A stretch of 64,000 nucleotides of DNA, taken from contig CALYLX010000145.1 of the NCBI GenBank assembly GCA_944990035.1, positions 868,001-932,000 of the forward strand. Reading direction: 5' to 3'. The DNA is from Clitopilus passeckerianus. Its lineage: Eukaryota; Basidiomycota; Agaricomycetes; Agaricales; Entolomataceae. This document shows, piece after piece, positions 58,363-64,000 of this stretch. Both the position numbers and the translations under genes were made by a program. The notes beneath the pieces were generated by a model, which worked only from the letters and a program-made list of their open reading frames with translations, was not told the DNA's origin and did no database searches. The first letter of the stretch is position 1; the number at the start of each line of letters is the position of its first letter.

Positions 58363-58728
58363 ATGCACTGCATCAGTGCCAATTCGACCTCCATCCCCCC
58401 ACCTTCGAAACACGGGATACCTCCAGACCCGCCTGGCCATGGGGAGCCCAAACACCCCGCTTCCCCGCGAATAGACTCAGACCCGGACTTTGACGCTATA
58501 TTCAAGTCGCAGCACCCAGAAGGGGAGACTCCAGCATGGGAATCGTGTGGACGTATCGTTGAACAGGAGTGCGCAGACTTCCTTGAATTTGTGGCGTGCA
58601 ACGTGCTATTTGCAGGGATTGCTCTCGTTATTCTGGGCATCCGCTCTCGGAGACTCCATGCACTTCAAGCCAGGCAGCTTGCGGCGAGGATTGGGATGAT
58701 TAGGAATAATATTGGTTCCAGGAGGTGA
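58363..58728 (+). CDS. Candidate small single-span membrane protein
   Basis: An open frame of 121 codons starting HCISANSTSIPPPSKHGIPP. The first half is Pro-rich, then EGETPAWESCGRIVEQECAD is followed by one hydrophobic span, LEFVACNVLFAGIALVILGI, and a basic end (RSRRLHALQARQLAARIGMI). This topology (a span followed by positive charges) looks biological, but no family is recognised and exon structure is uncertain. Confidence 0.35.
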   Translation: MHCISANSTSIPPPSKHGIPPDPPGHGEPKHPASPRIDSDPDFDAIFKSQHPEGETPAWESCGRIVEQECADFLEFVACNVLFAGIALVILGIRSRRLHALQARQLAARIGMIRNNIGSRR

Positions 58729-59367
58729 TTGAAGTACCGGTCGAGACACGAGGTTGTATTTTTAGTCCAGGTAAGGGCGGTTACCTTCTTTCGGAAAGTT
58801 CTCTGCAACTCATAGCTGTATGTTTTCAGCACGATATAGCACATGCGCCCAGGATTGTGTGCCCTAATCTGAATTGACAATCATGGTTTCAACGAGTTTG
58901 CGTTCATCAAACCTTAAGACATCGTGTTCCCCCAGCCTCAAAGTCCATCTTGTTTCATGACTTGCTGCACCTACCCAGCTATGAGTCATTATCACGGTTT
59001 GCATGGAAACATAGACCGATAGACGGCCTCTCACCCTTGCACACAGGGTGTCCGCCAGTTGTCCATAGAATGATGCCGTAAGTGCTCGTTGTTGACGCAC
59101 AGCCTAATTCACTGGCATTCTTAGCATAGGAAGATGCGGAATCTAAGGCGGGTGCTATGGATATCCTCCTTCGATTCCCGCTTTTCTATCGTAGTAAAAT
59201 TTCATGACGGTAACAAAGCGGATAAATTGTCCTAACGTCCAACAAGGTCAAAGTGAAGCACAAAGTCCTATAAAGGGAGAAAGCTTCCCGCAACGTCCAC
59301 CCGCACACAACAGCACCTCGAAATTTGATGCTCGACTTCGATCAATGATCTGAGGCACCACCTCCTC
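58729..59367. promoter_or_regulatory. Spacer with TATA box at 59269-59275
   Basis: There is no coding signal. A TATAAAG box lies 93 bases before the small candidate gene at 59368, in the sequence cctataaaggg. Confidence 0.45.
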
Positions 59368-59619
59368 ATGGCACGGGACAAAATATGTAAGTTTGGACTT
59401 TTGAGTATTTTCTCGATTGACTGACAGCCTTATGATTGTGTTTTCTTCTTGTGAAAACAAGATCTCAAAGAACATTATGCTCAGCCGCGATCAAAATCTA
59501 CAAGCAACGAATACCGACTGTTGTACTGCTTCATAATAGCTATAGGCTTGCTATGTTCGTGGAATCACCACGTGTTCCATATTCTCCATATTCCTGTAAA
59601 TGGACCACGGTTTACTTGA
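59368..59619 (+). CDS. Candidate 58-aa membrane microprotein
   Basis: Exon 1 (59368-59386, MARDKIY) and exon 2 (59462-59619) are joined by an intron GTAAGT..ACAAG with a TTGACTGAC branch-like site. The spliced frame (177 bases) reads LKEHYAQPRSKSTSNEYRL, LYCFIIAIGLLCSW (a short hydrophobic segment) and ends GPRFT. A TATA box sits 93 bases upstream. No family is recognised, and the gene is too short for ordinary ORF calling. It may also be non-coding. Confidence 0.35.
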
Positions 59620-59753
59620 GAATCAGCCTGGCCGGCAGGACAACGATCTTCATTGTTCGTTTGGGGGTAGCTTGTGGCCTCCTCTTTTACCCTCACCCTC
59701 AACCGACGCCCACAGCCCTCTTTGACCGGGATCAGGCTCCGTGAACCTGAGTG

Positions 59754-59760
59754 TATAAAT
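59754..59760 (+). promoter_or_regulatory. TATA box of the chitinase gene
   Basis: TATAAAT lies 111 bases before the chitinase ATG at 59865, followed by a C/T-rich initiator-like stretch (cttctccactcttcttctcc), typical of highly expressed fungal promoters. Confidence 0.65.
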
Positions 59761-59864
59761 AACAACCTTCTTGAGCTTCGGCAGGTCCAACGCCGCCATA
59801 AATAACGCTCCTTCTGTTTCTGCCTTCTCCACTCTTCTTCTCCAACCCTTGATCCCTCGTCGAC

Positions 59865-61614
59865 ATGAGGCAGACATCCTTCCTTTCCTTGACGGTGCTG
59901 CTGGCTGCACTTCCTTTCCCTTCTTTCGCTGCACCTACCTGTGGATTGACTGGACCGAAGAATCAGTCATCTCAAACTACCGCCCACTCTGCCAATGGTA
60001 ACGGTACTTCGGATGAAGTTGTCGTGGCTGCCTGGTATCCTGGGTGGCTCAGCAACACGCATCCTTCGTCGAGTCTTTCCTGGGATAAGTACACACACAT
60101 GACCTTCTCCTTTGCGTGAGTTCTCTGTCTGGTTAGAGTCTCAAACCGCTTCTGACTCTGAATCTCTGTAATAGTGTCACTGCCGAGGACGGATCCCTCT
60201 CGTTGGACGAGCAAAGCCAGGCAGAACTCCCCCTTTTCGTGCAGAACGCCAAACAACATGTGAGTCTCTCATTGCACTGTTTTGAACACATGCTGAAGAT
60301 GTTGCCAGGGTGTCAAAGCACTCGTATCCATCGGCGGATGGACTGGCTCCCGATTCTTCTCTACTTCGGTCGCCACCAACGACAATCGGACACAGTTCGT
60401 CAAAACCGTTGTCGACTTTGCCACGCAGTGGCAGCTTGATGGCCTTGATTTTGAGTACGTTGACTTACAGATCATCAGTTGAATCATCTTTCTAATCTTA
60501 CTTTAGCTGGGAGTACCCAGGCGGGAGAGGCATAGGTTGTAATGTTAACTCCGCGGACGACTCTGCCAACTTCTTAGTGTTCCTGCAAGAGCTTCACACT
60601 GATTCTCGCGGCAAGGACCTATACCTTTCTGCTGCCACCGGTATTAAACCGTTTATCGGTTCCGATGGACAACCTATGACGAACGTATCAGGTTTCTCTG
60701 AAGTCTTGGATCACATTGGTTCGTCCTCGTAGTCAAATACATCAAGACTTTTGCCTGACGGCTTATTACAGCAATCATGAACTACGACCTTGCTGGAGCT
60801 TGGTCAGACAATGTTGCAGCCAACGCTCCCCTTGACGATGCATGTGCAGTAAAAGGCGTTGGCGCTGATGCGGGCTCAGCTACTTCTGCTATCAAGGATT
60901 GGAGTGCAGCCGGTTTCCCAGCGGAAAAGGTATGGGGCTCAGTCAGCAATGGCTTTTAGCTGATGTTGATTCTTCTTAGCTCGTGCTCGGCGTCGCTGCT
61001 TACGGTCACAGCTTTTCCGTTCCCACCTCCAACGCCTTAGATGCCAATGATCAACTCAAGCTGTATGGCGCAGTAGACCACAACAAACAACCGTTTGGTG
61101 ATGGAGAGACGGAAACTAACACTAAGGGTTCGAGTTCGCCTGTCGTTGCTTCCCCGCTTTGCTGATGACAATCATCTCATAGAGCCGGATGTTTGTGGAA
61201 ACCCAGTTGGCGTTGGAGGAGTCTTCGACTTTGTCGCCTTGATCAACAATGGTTTCTTGTCTTCTGACGGAAAGGCAGCCTCTGGCATTGAATACCTGTT
61301 TGATAACTGTAGCCAAACGGTATGTGTCACCATCTCTTCCTTTTCGCACGTAGCCCTGATACCTTTGCTTCAGCCTTTTGTTTACAATAGAACGAGTCAA
61401 GTCATGGTTTCTTATGATGATGCGACCAGTTTCGGTATGTGGCTCCCTCTGCACTTAGGGGCCCATTTTGACATATTTCTCAGCCGCCAAGGGAAAGTTC
61501 ATCAATGACAATGACTTGAAGGGCTTTGCTATGTGGCATGCAGTTGGAGACTCCAAAGATATCCTCATGGACGCAATCAGCAATGCTATGGGTATCGAGC
61601 AAGTGTGCTCATGA
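59865..61614 (+). CDS. Secreted GH18 chitinase
   Basis: This enzyme hydrolyses beta-1,4-linked chitin in the cell wall or outside the cell. The signal peptide is RQTSFLSLTVLLAALPFPSF with cleavage near FAAPTCG. The catalytic domain contains VVVAAWYPGWLSNTHPSSSL, YTHMTFSFA, GVKALVSIGGWTGSRFF, the active-site motif LDGLDFDWEYPG (the Glu is the proton donor), LSAATGIKPFIG, IMNYDLAGAW and GFAMWHAVGDS. About eight short introns are present, for instance about 60118-60173 and 61128-61180, the latter joining NTK to EPDVCGNPVG. No carbohydrate-binding module or GPI tail is seen after the barrel. A TATA box lies upstream. The closest mushroom relatives of such class enzymes are involved in wall remodelling or nutrition; which applies here is unknown. 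Confidence 0.93.
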
Positions 61615-61921
61615 TGATTGAATGGCCCGTTAAAGCGGGTTAATTATCGAGGCTGGCCTCAATGTACTTATAGTATACTATCTGTTTGGAAGCTTTTGTA
61701 CTGCGTATACGGTGTACCGTACCTAGAAATGTAGAAAGTGCCACGAACCTTGTTAAGCTTGGCTAAGCAAGCCCCTTCAACGGCGAAACTTGCGCTTTTC
61801 CTTGCAAACATGAGCTATTAATAATCTATGGAACATTTGTCAACGCTAGCTCAATCAATGTCATGTCCGCCAGGCCGCAAGCGTCAAGTTGGTTCACACC
61901 ATCATCACCAAAGACTCAATC
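61615..61921. promoter_or_regulatory. Spacer between chitinase and MYND-type gene
   Basis: It holds the chitinase 3' end (an inverted gcccgttaaagcgggt hairpin-like sequence at about 61624-61639) and the next promoter. No TATA box is clear. Confidence 0.4.
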
Positions 61922-64000
61922 ATGCCCGGTCCAGGGCGAGGAAGCAGGAAGACAGGTCCCAGACCCGTATCGAGTGCTGTTAAAACGATCGAATCTACGG
62001 ACCATGAACCCTACGTCGACAAAATCGACTCTCTGTCCTTCAATGAAGCTGGCGCTCTTCTCTGTGTAGTGTACAAAGTACCGGGTACCGTATTGAATTA
62101 TCTCGATCCTCATGAGTTCTAATGAAGATTCTCAAGATCTTTCAACAAGAAGTGGGCTCAAGAAGGCTCATATAAACTTTGATGTCATTTCTCGCCGTCT
62201 CGATAAAGCCACCGCACGATACTCGGACAATCTGAAAATCGTTGGGGGTGTAGCTGCCATATACACTCAAATGACACAAGACTCCCTACTCTGTCGTAAA
62301 CTGCATGAGAAAGGTAAGCACCGGCATAACATACCAGTCTCCTGAATTCACTTCCCAAGTCTTTCAGGATTCCTGAAGGATATGGACCGGTTGCTGGCCA
62401 TTGAAGAAACTCGTGTCTTCGCATTGAAAGCATTCATCAAAATAACGTGTTACTCTGCCGAGTTTCGAGGCGATATCATTGAGCGAATCCCTGCCCTCCT
62501 AAATCTTCTGGAGAAGTATCCCGATGATCCAGAAATTTGTGAGCCCATCATCGACACATTATGCCACTGTATTATGGCTGTCTATGATGATGGCGCTGGA
62601 CAAGACGATCACCACCGAGACACCCTCAGACCCACCATTTCCTACCTCGTCAGGCTCGTTACCGACTTTCTGCGCAAGGATTGGGCATCCGCGGATATGG
62701 TCATACACGCTTACGAACTCTTGCTCTCATTCTATGGCAAAGTTGACGAGGCAACAACGGAGTCTGAACCCTTCCAGCAATTTCTCGTCGCTGGACTCAC
62801 AAGCTCAAATTGGATTACCCGATCGGCATGTATGAAAGGCCTCATCCTGATGGTATTCAGTACACCCAAGGAAGATGACCTTCGCTATGGGTCCCCCGAG
62901 GAGTTTCTCGACGAAGTAGAAGAATCAGCACCTCATCTCTACGAGATTATGCGTGCATATGGCCTCACAAAGTGCTACAATCAAATGGTGACGGATGCCA
63001 TGGATGAACTCGAAGAGGCATTGGAAGCCTACGCCCTCGACAACAGCCTATACAGCCTCGGGTTCAAACTGGGACAGCTACTACCTCGCATGAACCGAGT
63101 TCACATACTTCGAGCGTTTCATCCCACCACCAAACAGAATGGAGGATGGAGATCTCTGCTTCCGCAATGTGTGGAGGCTATACGATCGAAAGGTGAACCA
63201 GCGGAGGCATACATCGCTGATATCCTGGAGGTTGGTTATCTTCTTCTTCAAGGCAAGAACAAGTACGAAGATGCGACAGAAGTCGCAGCGAAGGCAGTCG
63301 CTCGAGATGGGTCATCAGCCCACGCCTACTTCTTCTATGCGCTCTTGCATTCTGCCTGTGATTCTGAGACTCTTCAAGCCCACATTAGTGGACTGAGAAC
63401 CACTAATACCAATCGGCACCTTCAATTTCGTTTAGCTAGGCGGATAATTGTAACAGGTTGTCTAATGGCGACCAAGGTGCTCACCGGCTTTTCGTGTGGG
63501 AAACCAGACTGGGACTCTGTTTCAGAAGCTGCCACTCTTCTGCGCATCTCATATACCCATGCCAAGTTCTACCTCGAAAGCAGCGCACCCGATGACCCAG
63601 ATAGAGGCGCAATGGCCTCTCTCTTCATCATTCTATCATTCCTGACCAAAGGGGATCAATTCAAATCTGATCTGTCTGAATTCGATGTATGTTCACTTGT
63701 CCTTATGGCTACCTCATTCTTCACTCGTATACTTCACGTAGGGAGCCCTTAAAATCCAAAAGCTTTCGCGAGAGTTCAGCGAAGAGATGGTGGCTGACTC
63801 AAAATATACGGCTCTCAACAAGCTGCCCGACCTGATTTTCAGATTTCATAGAGAAGCAATGGCGAACTACAGCATCTCAATCACCAAATTGGACGAGAAA
63901 GACAAAATACCTGATAATTTTGACCCTCCAAAGCAATGGGACGACGACCTGGTCGAATGGAACATTGGCGGGAAACATGTTCATCGGGGTTGCGATGAAG
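61922..64000 (+). CDS. Helical-repeat protein, MYND-family relative (partial, runs off the window)
   Basis: This is the intact paralogue of the gene at 49427-51853. Exons: 61922-62084, 62137-62313, 62368-63686, and 63742 to the window end. The first intron interrupts the same place as in the paralogue (VPG / DLSTRSGLKKAHINF). The protein is all-helical with armadillo/HEAT-like spacing: LKIVGGVAAIYTQM, RVFALKAFIKITCYSAEFRG, IIDTLCHCIMAVYDDGAGQD, FLVAGLTSSNWITRSACMKG, LPQCVEAIRSKGEPAEAYIA, DILEVGYLLLQGKNKYEDAT, ASLFIILSFLTKGDQF. The expected C-terminal MYND zinc finger lies beyond 64000 and cannot be seen; it is inferred from the paralogue. A role in protein-protein interaction is inferred from architecture only. 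Confidence 0.7.

Noticed and set aside
1..64000. Antiphage-like or toxin-antitoxin system
   Set aside because: The window is eukaryotic. No such genes, and no secondary-metabolite core enzymes, were recognised.

Overview
The window looks like genomic DNA of a mushroom-forming basidiomycete (Agaricomycetes). Genes are densely packed on both strands. Almost every gene is split by introns of about 40-75 bases with GT..AG ends and CTAAC/CTGAC-like branch sites. Conserved eukaryotic genes (SEC5, ENP2, SRP19, SURF4/ERV29, an SCS7-type hydroxylase, a WOPR regulator) sit among families typical of mushrooms (F-box/LRR proteins, TPR relics, GH18 chitinase, MYND-helical proteins). No bacterial operon, CRISPR array, rRNA or tRNA was recognised.

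Left part (1-11.5 kb). The tail of a zinc alcohol dehydrogenase is followed by two tandem paralogues on the minus strand (282-3023 and 3768-7470). They belong to an unnamed multi-exon family with a conserved core and a rapidly evolving low-complexity tail. The first copy has a one-base deletion and is probably a pseudogene; the second ends in a Gly/Tyr-rich prion-like tract. Next come an F-box protein and a decayed TPR gene that appears to be interrupted by a 398-bp MITE-like element (9963-10360) with perfect 12-bp inverted ends.

Middle (11.8-46.3 kb). This is mostly housekeeping: an ORT1-like mitochondrial carrier, an acyl-CoA ligase, dihydroxyacetone kinase, an ankyrin-repeat gene (possibly frameshifted), a fatty acid 2-hydroxylase, exocyst SEC5, a DUF155/RMD1 protein, a Gti1/Pac2 (WOPR) regulator behind a 1.1-kb upstream region, a DNAJC11-like J protein, a MutY-type adenine glycosylase, a second F-box protein, SURF4/ERV29, ENP2/NOL10, an unknown 237-aa protein, and a complete zinc alcohol dehydrogenase paralogous to the fragment at the left edge.

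Right part (46.3-64 kb). Two small unknown genes with TATA boxes are followed by two related helical-repeat proteins in opposite orientation. The first (49427-51853, minus) ends in a MYND-type zinc finger and carries an in-frame stop plus a frameshift. The second (61922-64000, plus) is intact as far as visible and runs off the window. Between them lie a type-B carboxylesterase, SRP19, a small putative membrane protein, a candidate 58-aa gene and a secreted GH18 chitinase.

The neighbouring genes do not form an obvious metabolic cluster. The most notable material is the two lineage-specific paralogue families, each with one decaying copy, and the MITE-like element. Coordinates of multi-exon genes are outer boundaries; exon joins were inferred by eye from splice signals and reading frame.
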